The notes beneath the pieces were generated by a model. The model searched no databases. It was not told where the DNA came from and worked only from the letters and a program-made list of their open reading frames with translations. Below are positions 8,788-17,126 of a stretch of 64,000 nucleotides of DNA, in pieces; position 1 is the stretch's first letter; every line of letters starts with the position of its first letter. Position numbers and translations under genes: made by a program. Origin of the DNA: Larkinella soli (GTDB lineage: Bacteria > Bacteroidota > Bacteroidia > Cytophagales > Spirosomataceae); assembly GCF_003703975.1 (NCBI RefSeq), contig NZ_ML112622.1, positions 249,971-313,970 on the forward strand, written 5' to 3'.

Positions 8788-9369
8788 ATGCAAAACATAC
8801 TATTTGATTTTATATCAAAATACATTTCTCTGACCGAAGAAGAGAAGAACGCCATACTTTCGTTAGATATATTCCGCTCGATGAAGAAGGGAGCTACTCT
8901 ACTCAAAGAAGGACAAAAATCAAATGATAGCTATTTTGTGTTAAAAGGCTGTATCCGAACATATTATGTTTTAGATGGTGAAGAAAAAACTACTGCTTTC
9001 TACACAGAAATGGAAGCTTTGACACCCTATTGTGTAATAAGTAAAACCCCCTCCCAATATTTTATAAGTTGTATTGAAGACACTTTACTTTTAGTCACAA
9101 ATTCTGATATGGAAGAAAGAGTAAACAGTCAATTTCCTAAATTTGATATAATGTGTAGACTGTTTTCAGCAGAAGTTTTGGCTAAAAATAAAATAGACTT
9201 CGACGAATTTAAGACTTCTTCACCTGAACAACGATACCTTAATTTATTACAAAAAAGACCAGACCTTATTCAACGTGTACCACAACGCCAATTAGCGAGC
9301 TATTTGGGTATTAAACCCGAATCATTAAGTAGGTTAAGAGCAAGGATTATGGAGAAAGATAAGAAGTAG
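8788..9369 (+). CDS. Crp/Fnr-family transcriptional regulator
   Basis: A 193-residue protein. Residues about 10-110 are a cyclic-nucleotide-binding-type beta roll (LLKEGQKSNDSYFVLKGCIR). The C-terminus has a short helix-turn-helix (VPQRQLASYLGIKPESLSRL). There is no Cys cluster for an iron-sulfur centre and the phosphate-binding cassette is not canonical, so cAMP binding is doubtful, as in many Bacteroidota homologues. The gene is AT-rich against its neighbours and is followed by a 14-bp palindrome and a promoter box in front of the outer-membrane protein gene at 9454. That layout suggests it regulates that gene directly. The final base composition and the pairing both point to joint transfer. 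Confidence 0.88.
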   Translation: MQNILFDFISKYISLTEEEKNAILSLDIFRSMKKGATLLKEGQKSNDSYFVLKGCIRTYYVLDGEEKTTAFYTEMEALTPYCVISKTPSQYFISCIEDTLLLVTNSDMEERVNSQFPKFDIMCRLFSAEVLAKNKIDFDEFKTSSPEQRYLNLLQKRPDLIQRVPQRQLASYLGIKPESLSRLRARIMEKDKK

Positions 9370-9379
9370 GGTTAATTTC

Positions 9380-9393
9380 TTAACTTAAGTTAA
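9380..9393. promoter_or_regulatory. Perfect 14-bp palindrome, candidate Crp/Fnr operator
   Basis: TTAACTTAAGTTAA is perfectly self-complementary and lies between the regulator gene and the gene at 9454. Its centre is about 40 bases upstream of the likely transcription start given by the -7 box at 9417-9424, which is the spacing of a class II activator site. That the neighbouring Crp/Fnr protein binds it is inference. Confidence 0.45.
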
Positions 9394-9416
9394 CGAGTTC
9401 CTGTACCTCGTCAATC

Positions 9417-9424
9417 TACTTTTG
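9417..9424 (+). promoter_or_regulatory. Bacteroidota -7 promoter box TACTTTTG
   Basis: It matches TAnnTTTG exactly and lies 29 bases before the ATG at 9454. No good -33 TTTG is seen at the usual distance, which would fit a promoter that needs an activator bound at 9380-9393. Confidence 0.5.
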
Positions 9425-9453
9425 CAGCATCGATTCACATAAAAGGGAAAGAA

Positions 9454-10083
9454 ATGCAAAAGAAAACTTTACAGTTTGGACTGGCCTTAGTGTTGGTAAG
9501 CAGTCTACAGGGGAATGCACAATATGCCAAACAAGACAGCACTTACAAAAGGTGGTTCGTTGGTAGTTCTTTGTTTGTTTTGTTAGGCAATTTTGATACG
9601 AAAAATCCTCCCAACTTCGCTCAACTCAATTTAGGCTACCGAATTACAGGAAAAGATGTAATTTCTTTAGAAGTAAAAACCTGGAAATATGCCTGGCCGA
9701 ATGGTATTCACCCATTTTTTAATAAAGCATACAAAAAGCCTGAAGAACAATTTCCAGGATATATTCGTGAGTACGGGTTTGCAATAGCTTATCAACGTTT
9801 CTGGTGGAAAGGGCTATATACAGCTGTACATATAATGCCTACATGGCAAACATTTGTAAATAAAAACGGCAATAAAATTGACAATGGTTTTCAGGTTTTC
9901 AACACATACCGTGTTGGTTATCACGTCAAACTTTTCAAGGACAAATTTTTTATTCAACCATCAATTGCAATTACGCACCGTGCTTATCACACAAAGTTGC
10001 CTGATGGTTTTAAACAGTTGGATGATAAATGGTCTAAATTTATCTTCGGAGAACCGGGATTACATTTTGGGTATAATTTTTAG
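9454..10083 (+). CDS. Predicted outer-membrane beta-barrel protein
   Basis: A 209-residue protein with a signal peptide (residues 1-22, LALVLVSSLQGNAQ). The rest alternates polar and hydrophobic residues with many aromatics (WFVGSSLFVLLGNF, FAIAYQRFWWKGLYTAVH) and ends in HFGYNF, a C-terminal Phe typical of outer-membrane barrels. About eight strands would fit the length. The substrate or function is not known. It follows the Crp/Fnr gene by 84 bases with its own promoter box, shares its AT-rich composition, and may be its target. I do not recognise a named family. Confidence 0.7.
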   Translation: MQKKTLQFGLALVLVSSLQGNAQYAKQDSTYKRWFVGSSLFVLLGNFDTKNPPNFAQLNLGYRITGKDVISLEVKTWKYAWPNGIHPFFNKAYKKPEEQFPGYIREYGFAIAYQRFWWKGLYTAVHIMPTWQTFVNKNGNKIDNGFQVFNTYRVGYHVKLFKDKFFIQPSIAITHRAYHTKLPDGFKQLDDKWSKFIFGEPGLHFGYNF

Positions 10084-10713
10084 TAATTTTACCGAAAACT
10101 GAAGCCTGACTGAAACTAATATGACATGACACTAGCTACCAATCTGGGTTAAGTAATCCCAGCGTAAACCAGTTCGGAATTAGCGTTCTAGTGTTCTGCG
10201 GCATTGAACTCATGAAAGTAACCTATACCGTCACTGATGTGTAATGTCGGCCAGCAACAGGGTACCCAATAGCTACAAAGCGTTTTTCAGGTGGGCTACT
10301 AGTTAAAATAGTCTTCCAATAGACAAAATACAGATGCCAACCGGCTAATTAAACAATTTCAGCTTCGTCCCAATCTGGTAACAAAAGCGCTGAAATACAC
10401 TCTTTTGAGGTAATTAATCGCCAGCTTTACCACATCCGTACCGGAAAGCTTCCTGCGGTCGATAAAGCGGCATCAGGAACCTGCGTTACCACCCTGCGGG
10501 TAGCCAGACAGTGGCAGGGAGATGCCAGGAGCCCATACACCCGGATTCTGAATCCGGGTCGGGTACGGGTTGTTTAAAGTAACCCTTTCGGACGCTTACC
10601 GAATCAAGGATGACCACAGTTAAAATGCTATATAAGTAACTGGAAGTTGCCTCATTCTCCTAAAACGCTCCTTTCGAGTCACGAATTGAGGAGGTTAAGA
10701 ACCTGTTCAGAAA
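10084..10713. other. 630-bp region without recognisable gene
   Basis: No convincing coding frame is present on either strand. The only structure seen is a hairpin at 10539-10559 with a perfect 9-bp stem (ACCCGGATT) and a 3-base loop. It has no adjacent T-run, so it is not a good intrinsic terminator. The stretch may hold decayed genes. Confidence 0.4.
10539..10559. repeat. Short inverted repeat (9-bp stem)
   Basis: ACCCGGATT, loop CTG, AATCCGGGT. Perfect pairing, no T-tract on either side. Function unknown. Confidence 0.4.
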
Positions 10714-11448
10714 TCAGCCTGCTTGCCCGAAAAAGTACATCAAGACCGTTACTCCCAGGATGAGGAACGTCCAACTAAGGATAGCCCGTCTTTTGGGTAT
10801 AGGCCCGTTGGTCAACACCTTCTTGCCCAGAGGTAAGAAGGCTACACATAGACCAACGGTCGATAAAATTGATACGGGTGAAGCCCCTTTTAACACGCCC
10901 AGCATTAATGCAGACATGAGTCCCAGGCCAACGGCCCCAATCAGGCTCAATACCCCTGCCCGGTACGACCCCACCGCTAGTATGAGCCAACCTGACATGA
11001 TTGCCCCGGATAAACCAGCTATGATGTGAAACGCTCCATAGGAGTCGGCAACCGCCTTTGTTGCCAGTTGTAGGTTTTGGACCTCCACTAATTGAAACGC
11101 TAAATGATTTATTCCGTAATGAAAGGTCCGGGCAAATAAGCCGAGCATCACCAAAGTGCCTCCCCAGCTTGCCCAGGCAGGAGCTTTAAGTCCAACCAGG
11201 TTCGTCAAGGTCAATACGGCAGGCCACAACAGGATATTGCCGGCCAGAAAGAAACTGTAGGCAGTCATCATCTGAGTGGGATGCTGGTCAAAGGCTTGGA
11301 GTTGTTGGGGAAAAAAGAAATCAAATTGGACCCGGAGCAGTTCGGCCATCAGGAGCAGAAGTGGCCCAAGGATCATGGAAATTCCGCCAATCCATCGACC
11401 GGGGAATGAATAGACAGGTATTGCCGGTGAATTTGTTTCTGAAGCCAT
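10714..11448 (-). CDS. Hypothetical multi-pass membrane protein
   Basis: A 244-residue inner-membrane protein with about seven hydrophobic segments, for example ISMILGPLLLLMAELL, AGNILLWPAVLTLTNLVGL, GGTLVMLGLFARTFHYGI, IMSGWLILAVGSY, LIGAVGLGLMSALMLGVL and LSWTFLILGVTVLMYFF. The short N-terminus is polar and there is no signal peptide with a cleavage site. No transporter or enzyme motif is visible apart from two His in or near membrane segments (FHYGINHLAF and the later FHII). I do not recognise the family. It stands alone, flanked by two gene-poor stretches. Confidence 0.7.
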   Translation of the reverse strand: MASETNSPAIPVYSFPGRWIGGISMILGPLLLLMAELLRVQFDFFFPQQLQAFDQHPTQMMTAYSFFLAGNILLWPAVLTLTNLVGLKAPAWASWGGTLVMLGLFARTFHYGINHLAFQLVEVQNLQLATKAVADSYGAFHIIAGLSGAIMSGWLILAVGSYRAGVLSLIGAVGLGLMSALMLGVLKGASPVSILSTVGLCVAFLPLGKKVLTNGPIPKRRAILSWTFLILGVTVLMYFFGQAG

Positions 11449-11970
11449 CTCCTTTGGTTTTTTTCTTCAAAATAGCTATTATACAAGGTACCTTGCAATA
11501 CACGATACATCAACGGGCTGATTTTCCTTCCAATGGCAACGGAAGAAGTGCCTAAGGGAAAGGTCCCAGTGATAAGGTTGAGGAAACTACCCTGTCTAAT
11601 AATACCCTCCTTTGAATTGACCAGGTTCTGTCCACTCGAATCGGTGTAAGCTCCTTAAGTTATTCGCTCCACTATTGCCTGGATAATAAGGCAGGTCCGC
11701 TAAAGGCGTACCCTCCAAATGCACCATATACTCCAGAAAGCAGAGCTCCGGCGTTGTGGCCGCGTAGACTAACCCTTTGGCATTTTTGGCATTCCAGCGC
11801 CCGCCCCGGGTCCAGCGCAGAAGTAGCTTGGGCGGCCATAGGACATTAGAAAAAAAGTAGACTCATTTGATCCGACTAATCCCGGCCGGCTGATGCTTTT
11901 TTGTCTTGGTTTAAATGTGTTAGACCGTAAAGCCCCAGGAGGCCCGCGGACTTCACCGGCTTTCTGCCGG
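11449..11970. other. Gene-poor region containing the RES remnant
   Basis: Apart from the RES-like fragment at 11596-11850, no complete gene, terminator or repeat was found between the membrane protein and the receptor gene. Confidence 0.4.
11596..11850 (-). pseudogene. Remnant of a RES-domain toxin
   Basis: One minus-strand frame between a TGA upstream of 11850 and a TAG at 11596-11598 encodes about 84 residues. Their core (GRWNAKNAKGLVYAATTPEL, followed by CFLEYMVHLEGTPLADLP) has the RES pattern: GRWN, then a strand with Tyr, then a helix with Glu. RES toxins degrade NAD+ and normally pair with an Xre/MbcA-type antitoxin of the DUF2384 type. Here the N-terminal third, the start codon and any antitoxin gene are absent, and the C-terminal part degenerates into NNLRSLHRFEWTEPGQF. 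I read it as a decayed toxin-antitoxin locus. Confidence 0.55.
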
Positions 11971-14364
11971 TTATCTGGCCCGGTTCTGCTCCGACTCGGC
12001 CGTTGATTTGCTTCGGTAACCGGTTTTAAATGGTTTTCCGAAGCGATAGGTAAGGCTTACCGTAACATTGGAAGTAGCATACGTTCGGTCATAAAAAATA
12101 TCCGTTTGACCGACGCTGTAATTCCCTGATGCGTTGGTTTGATGAAACAGATCGTTGGCCGTCAACCGGAGCTTCCAGGCCTTTCTGAAGAAGTCTTTTT
12201 CAATCCCCAGGGTCACCGTAGCCCGGCTCCTGCTGTGAAAAAGGCCGTAGTATTTGTCGCCAAGGTACCAGGCCATGAATTGCACTTTAAATAAATCATT
12301 GACGTTGAAGGTGTTGGTGGTATATATATACAGCTGCGGCCGGGGCCTGACCAGTTTAAAATCATACTGACGATCCATCGACTTACTCTGACTGAGCGTG
12401 ATGGTGTTGGTCGAATTCCACCACCGGATGGTGAACGTGGCCGAACCGGAAAGAAAAACGGTATGGTCTTTTTCCAGATTAATGCCTTTGAGCACATACG
12501 TGTTCGGGCCATCGCCCCGCAGAGCCGCACCGCTGATCGGGTCCCGTGTAAAATTGTATCCGGCCCGACAATCAATCTGCCGATAATTCATACCCATTTC
12601 AAACGCGTGCACCTTCTCCGGCCGTAAACCCGGGTTTCCCTGAATACTGGTGAAGGGGTCCTGGTAGATCACCCAGGGATTCAGAGCCTGATAGCGGGGA
12701 CGCGAAATTTTGGCCACGTAGGAAAGCCGGACATCCAGTTCGGTTGAAACCGCTTTCGTCAGTAAAAGATTGGGAAATACGTTTCCATAGCTTTTTCGAA
12801 GTGCCTGCCCATTTCCGGCAGTGGTGTTGAGTTCATAGCGCGTCCATTCACCCCGGATTCCGGTTGCGAAGCGGATGGTTTTGCCGATGGCACCGGTATA
12901 ATTGAAATAGGCGGCCGGTATGAGTTCCGTATAGGCAAACTGGCTGGACAAGCCGGGATCGAGCCGGAAACCGGCTTCCGACCCGGCAACGAGGAAATCG
13001 GTGCCGGAAGCGGTATGGGCGTAGGTCAGTTTAATCCCGGTTTCAAGCTTGTTCTCCCGGCCGAATACTTTCGTATAGTCGGCCTGCGTGCTTGAAATGG
13101 TGATGTGATAGGACTGGTTATTTTTAAGCTGCCGGGAGAAACTGCTGTCATTGACGACATTCCTTTCGCGGATCCCATCGCGGACATCCGTACGGAAGCG
13201 GGCAAGCTGGCTGCCTGCGAAGAATCCTGACCCGAGCGAATCCAGGGTACGGTTGTAGTTGAAAATCAACGAATGGTTCAGCCGCTTTTCGTCTTTGTCC
13301 AGCCGGCTGTTATAAATTCCCTGGTTCACCGCGTCGTCAATGCTGTTTCGGCTGAATTGATGGCCGCCCTGCCTGTCGAGGTTTCCCCTGTAACTGAACG
13401 AATAGTAGGTATTTTCAGTAGGAGTATACTGCACACCGAGGCCGTAGGCGGAGTAGTTGCGGAGTCTGCGCTGCCAGTCGGTCGTCAGTTCTGAGCGTAA
13501 AAAGATCGCCGAATCAGGTCGGGTGCGGGTCGTAGAAAGCACCTCACGGTCCTTTCCGGTGCGCAATGAATAATTTCCGGCTATGGTCCATTTACCCCGC
13601 CGGTACGTTCCATCCGCCAGGGTATTGCCTTCGCCACCCGCAAAATTCGAATAGGTATACTGCTGGGTTACCGACCCGGCCGTGCCTCGCTCGCTATTGG
13701 TGCGGGTGATAATCCGAATCACGGCTTTCCCCTCGGCATCGTAGCGGGACGACGGATTGGCAATGATCTCCACCCGTACGATCCGGCTGACGGGAATGGC
13801 CATCATCTGTTCGTACGTGATCGCCTGATTGTTTAGGAAAATAAGTGCTTCGCCTTTTCCGGCCACACTGATACGCCCATCGGTAAAGATGACGCCGGGC
13901 GACCGTTCCAGAACCTGAGCTACGGAAGTGCTGCCCGCCAGGATGGAACCGGCCACCTGCATGCTCACAGTGCCGTTGCTCCCGTACCGGGCCAGGGGCG
14001 CCTGGCGGCTGATGCGTACTTCTTCTAACTGAACATTTCGGTCCTGCACGATAATTGTTCCCAGATCCGGCTTTGGCCGGTTTCTATTTTCAAGATGAAG
14101 GATGGTGTCGGCGTAGGACAGGCTGCTTAACCAAAGCAGGGCCGTGCTTTGACGGATCGCCGTAAAGGACACAAGGCCATCGGGGAAACTGCCGCTTCTG
14201 ACCACGGCAGAATCAGGAAGGGAAAGCAGCCTGGCCTCGACGGCTACGGGTTCCTGACGGACGTTGATGACCCTGACCTTCAGGGTAGAAAGAGACTGAC
14301 CGAGGGTCGGATGCGCCAGCGTGAGCAGGAAGGCTGTTACACACGGCAAGCCGGGGAGTTTCAT
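11971..14364 (-). CDS. Outer-membrane beta-barrel receptor (TonB-dependent-like)
   Basis: A 797-residue protein with a signal peptide (residues 1-22, FLLTLAHPTLGQ), an N-terminal carboxypeptidase-regulatory-like Ig domain (about 25-115), a plug-like domain (about 120-220, with VAQVLERSPGVIFTDGRISV and IVRVEIIANPSSRYDAEG), and a long beta barrel ending NVTVSLTYRFGKPF plus a polar tail. This is the OMP_b-brl type common in Bacteroidota. These proteins take up or exchange unknown substrates across the outer membrane, and no TonB box is clear. There is no SusD partner nearby. The upstream gene on the same strand is an AraC-type regulator 106 bases away, which may control it. Confidence 0.88.
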   Translation of the reverse strand: MKLPGLPCVTAFLLTLAHPTLGQSLSTLKVRVINVRQEPVAVEARLLSLPDSAVVRSGSFPDGLVSFTAIRQSTALLWLSSLSYADTILHLENRNRPKPDLGTIIVQDRNVQLEEVRISRQAPLARYGSNGTVSMQVAGSILAGSTSVAQVLERSPGVIFTDGRISVAGKGEALIFLNNQAITYEQMMAIPVSRIVRVEIIANPSSRYDAEGKAVIRIITRTNSERGTAGSVTQQYTYSNFAGGEGNTLADGTYRRGKWTIAGNYSLRTGKDREVLSTTRTRPDSAIFLRSELTTDWQRRLRNYSAYGLGVQYTPTENTYYSFSYRGNLDRQGGHQFSRNSIDDAVNQGIYNSRLDKDEKRLNHSLIFNYNRTLDSLGSGFFAGSQLARFRTDVRDGIRERNVVNDSSFSRQLKNNQSYHITISSTQADYTKVFGRENKLETGIKLTYAHTASGTDFLVAGSEAGFRLDPGLSSQFAYTELIPAAYFNYTGAIGKTIRFATGIRGEWTRYELNTTAGNGQALRKSYGNVFPNLLLTKAVSTELDVRLSYVAKISRPRYQALNPWVIYQDPFTSIQGNPGLRPEKVHAFEMGMNYRQIDCRAGYNFTRDPISGAALRGDGPNTYVLKGINLEKDHTVFLSGSATFTIRWWNSTNTITLSQSKSMDRQYDFKLVRPRPQLYIYTTNTFNVNDLFKVQFMAWYLGDKYYGLFHSRSRATVTLGIEKDFFRKAWKLRLTANDLFHQTNASGNYSVGQTDIFYDRTYATSNVTVSLTYRFGKPFKTGYRSKSTAESEQNRAR

Positions 14365-14470
14365 GGCTGATTATGAAAAATTTTGTCAGCCTCAAAAATC
14401 GGCAGGCAAGCCGCGGCATCAGTTCAGGAAAACGGAATCAGGAGTGTGGATTTATAATACCGTACTTACC

Positions 14471-15595
14471 CTAAATAGGAATGGATTGGTTATCAGAACT
14501 TTGATAGTTGGAAGGCGTAACGCCCTTGATCTTTTTGAAAGCTGCAAAAAAGGTCGATTTGGAGTTGAATCCTACCTCGTACCCGATTGCTTCCAGGGTA
14601 AACCGCGGTTCGGTCGTCATCATCCTGCAGGCTTCGGCGATCCTGAATTCATTGACGTACGTAGTGAAATTTTTGCCCAGATGCTCATTGAGCAGCGCCG
14701 AGAGCTGGTGACCTGAAATCTGAATTTCGCGCGACAGTTCATGAAGTTTCAGGTCAGGATTTTTGTAAACGGCCTTTTCGATCATCACCTTCTCCAGTTT
14801 GGCCAGCCAGCGTTCCGCGTCGGTGTTGTTAAGCTTTTTAGCGACGGGCCTGGCGGGCAAAAGCAGAAAAATCGCATCGGTATTTTTTCTATAAAAGAGA
14901 ATGGTTGCCATCAGGTAAAGAATCAGGGAGAAGGCAATGGCCCCACTGATGTAGGAAGCGAAAGGGGCGTTGATCAGGGAAGTGAAATAGAACAGAAAGA
15001 TAACTCCGTTTCCAATAAAAATCATGGAAATCCAGGTTTCAGCCGGTTTCATGCGATAAGAGCGGTCGAATAACTTTCCAATCAGCCCCCGGATCGCCAG
15101 ACCGGATGCGACAAGGAAGCAAAACCATTGAAAATAAATCACTTTGGCGAAATAGCGGTTCCAGAAGACGGAATAGACTTCATAGGGAAAAAGGATCCCG
15201 ACGAACAGGGTAACGACGGCGAGCGCAACCAGGGTCCCTATCCAGCTTTTGGGCAACCTGGCTAACGGGTCTATGGCCGAACGAACAAAAAAGTATAAAA
15301 AGGGCCCGATAAAAAAGCAGGCCGAAAGGCCGATCTGCAGGTAGATCTTGGGAAGGCGGCCGTCAAAGTAAAGAAAAACCGACTTGCCGATCCGAACACT
15401 CAGGGCCAGCAGCAAGGCCGCCAGAAAATAATTGGCCAGATACTTCTTTTGGGTAAAAAACAGCAGGAATAATCCCAGGACAAGCCCGTTGAACGCGCCC
15501 AGCGCACTGAAAAAGAAGAGAATCTCTTTGCCGGTATTCATTGTATCTGAACAGGATAACCTTTCAAATGTAACGATTTGGTCACCACTATACAA
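14471..15595 (-). CDS. Membrane-anchored AraC-family regulator
   Basis: The open frame gives 374 residues; the second Met at 15541 (MNTGKEILFFFSALGAFNG) is the likelier start because it opens directly into the first membrane helix. About seven transmembrane segments fill residues 20-250. They are followed by a cytoplasmic AraC DNA-binding domain with two helix-turn-helix units (LHELSREIQISGHQLSALLN and LEAIGYEVGFNSKSTFFAAF). This architecture, with 7TM-like sensing joined to an AraC domain, is frequent in Bacteroidota and controls adjacent receptor or transport genes. The receptor gene lies immediately downstream on the same strand. The signal sensed is unknown. Confidence 0.88.
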   Translation of the reverse strand: MYSGDQIVTFERLSCSDTMNTGKEILFFFSALGAFNGLVLGLFLLFFTQKKYLANYFLAALLLALSVRIGKSVFLYFDGRLPKIYLQIGLSACFFIGPFLYFFVRSAIDPLARLPKSWIGTLVALAVVTLFVGILFPYEVYSVFWNRYFAKVIYFQWFCFLVASGLAIRGLIGKLFDRSYRMKPAETWISMIFIGNGVIFLFYFTSLINAPFASYISGAIAFSLILYLMATILFYRKNTDAIFLLLPARPVAKKLNNTDAERWLAKLEKVMIEKAVYKNPDLKLHELSREIQISGHQLSALLNEHLGKNFTTYVNEFRIAEACRMMTTEPRFTLEAIGYEVGFNSKSTFFAAFKKIKGVTPSNYQSSDNQSIPI

Positions 15596-15690
15596 ACCGG
15601 AAAAGGGAGTTCGAACTTACTGCTTTACCTCTCAGAATCAGAGAATTATCGTTGCCCACAGGTGTTTTCTGGCCATTCGGCCGCCGAATT

Positions 15691-16634
15691 TTATCTGCCG
15701 GTTTGCGTTTTGCTTCCCTGAGCGTCTTTTAATACCAGCTCTATACTCGAAATCACCAGGTCGGGGTCATCCCGATGCACAAAGTGGCCTGCGTCGGCTC
15801 TGTAAAAAAACGCCCTTTAGGCACGGTATTCACGAACTGAACCCAACGTTCGACCCGGAACTTCATTTTCGACCGAAATAACGCTTCGTCGATCGGCCGG
15901 GCGTTGGGAAAGGCATCATAACGCCCTCCGGTAAGGAGCGCTACCGGAATGCCGGGCAACGGTTTATCCCTGAACTCGGCAAACTCCGACCGCCTTAGGT
16001 CAAACAACACCTGTAGCTCCTCCTGAAGCGAAGGGGCCATTTTGGGGTCGGGCCGGAAGAGGTCACGACGGCGTTGGGCAATAGCACTGTCCACATGGGC
16101 TTTGTTCATCCCGGCATCCAGCATATACTGACCAATGCGTTCATACGTCTCGGTAAAGTCGGCCGGATCGATGATGACCAGACCCGCCAACTCCTGGGGA
16201 TAGTACACGGCAAAGCCCCGTACATAAGCTCCGCCCAGCGAGTGACCCACCAGCACATAAGGCGGTTTCACCTGTAATGCCTCCAGAATTTTCCGGAGTT
16301 TATCGGCGACATTCTTCACGGTGGGCAACTGCCGGTCAGGCTCGGAGTCACCGATGCCGGGCCGGTCATAAGCCACCACGGGAGCGAGCTTGCCGACGGC
16401 ATCGAGGATGGTATCCCAATGCCCCATCGGAGTGCCGAAGCCGCTTTCGAACACCACTACGGGCCGACCTTCTTTTCGGGTTTCCAGCCCTGCCGTTTGG
16501 ACGGCTATCCGAGTGCCGTCGATGGTGATCTTTCTGATTTGGGAATACCCCCGGCCGTAAAGGAGCAGGAGACTCAAGAGGGGGAAGATTCTATTCATTG
16601 GGGATTGAAAGAAGCCTGAATTTGCATTGGTCAA
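15691..16634 (-). pseudogene. Alpha/beta hydrolase with a homopolymer frameshift
   Basis: The uninterrupted frame (16634 to 15753, or from the Met at 16598 that leads a signal peptide MNRIFPLLSLLLLYG) has the hydrolase core: oxyanion region FESGFGTPMGHWD, nucleophile elbow GHSLGGAY near residue 130, and IIDPADF. It then ends in a non-homologous tail. Reading the other frame after a run of seven T (minus strand, 15810-15804) continues as YRADAGHFVHRDDPDLVI and stops at 15691. That restores the catalytic His (GHFVH) and the family C-terminus. One extra T in the run would join the two. It is either a real one-base deletion, a phase-variable tract or a sequencing error. Without the shift the enzyme lacks its catalytic His. 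Confidence 0.85.
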
Positions 16635-17126
16635 ATCATAAAGTTTCCCCGCTTAGGGGTTATATCGACTCTACTGGACCTGGAACCCTATTCTCCAGAC
16701 CGCCGGCCCTTCAGAATATTGAGCCATTCGTGGAAGCCGACCGGGAACAGGTTCGGATTACCGTGCGGGTAGTTCATACCGGCCCGTCCGCGAATTTACC
16801 TGCCGGGACAAGAGAAGCCGGGATTCGTAATCGTAAAGGATGGTACCGGTTCTATCGGTACTTCCTCTGTCAATGACCATCCCTTCGAAATCGGTAAACG
16901 TTTGAACGCCTATGCTGTTTAAACAACTCCCCGGCGTCTTTTCGCCATTCAAAACCGAGACGATAATGAATAGGAAAGAGAATGCCATTGCCAATTGGCC
17001 GGGAGCCTGCCAGGAAGGGGACGTTAGTTCCTTATGAAACTGGATTCATAGTTTGCCAAGATACCGGTTTCGCCCGTTAAACCCAGAAAAGCCCAGAGGA
17101 TCTGATTCATCGGCCCGAACAGGCAA
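16635..17126. other. Intergenic region, no gene seen
   Basis: A 492-base gap upstream of the hydrolase and downstream of the rhamnosidase. A 78-codon minus-strand frame (16758-16994) starts with a hydrophobic stretch but shows no family resemblance. I treat it as chance. No terminator hairpin was recognised. Confidence 0.4.

Noticed and set aside
10539-10559. Hairpin considered as a terminator
   Set aside because: No T-tract on either side, and no gene ends close enough on either strand.
16758-16994. 78-codon minus-strand frame with a hydrophobic start
   Set aside because: No homology recalled, no promoter or operon context, and its length is within chance in GC-rich DNA.
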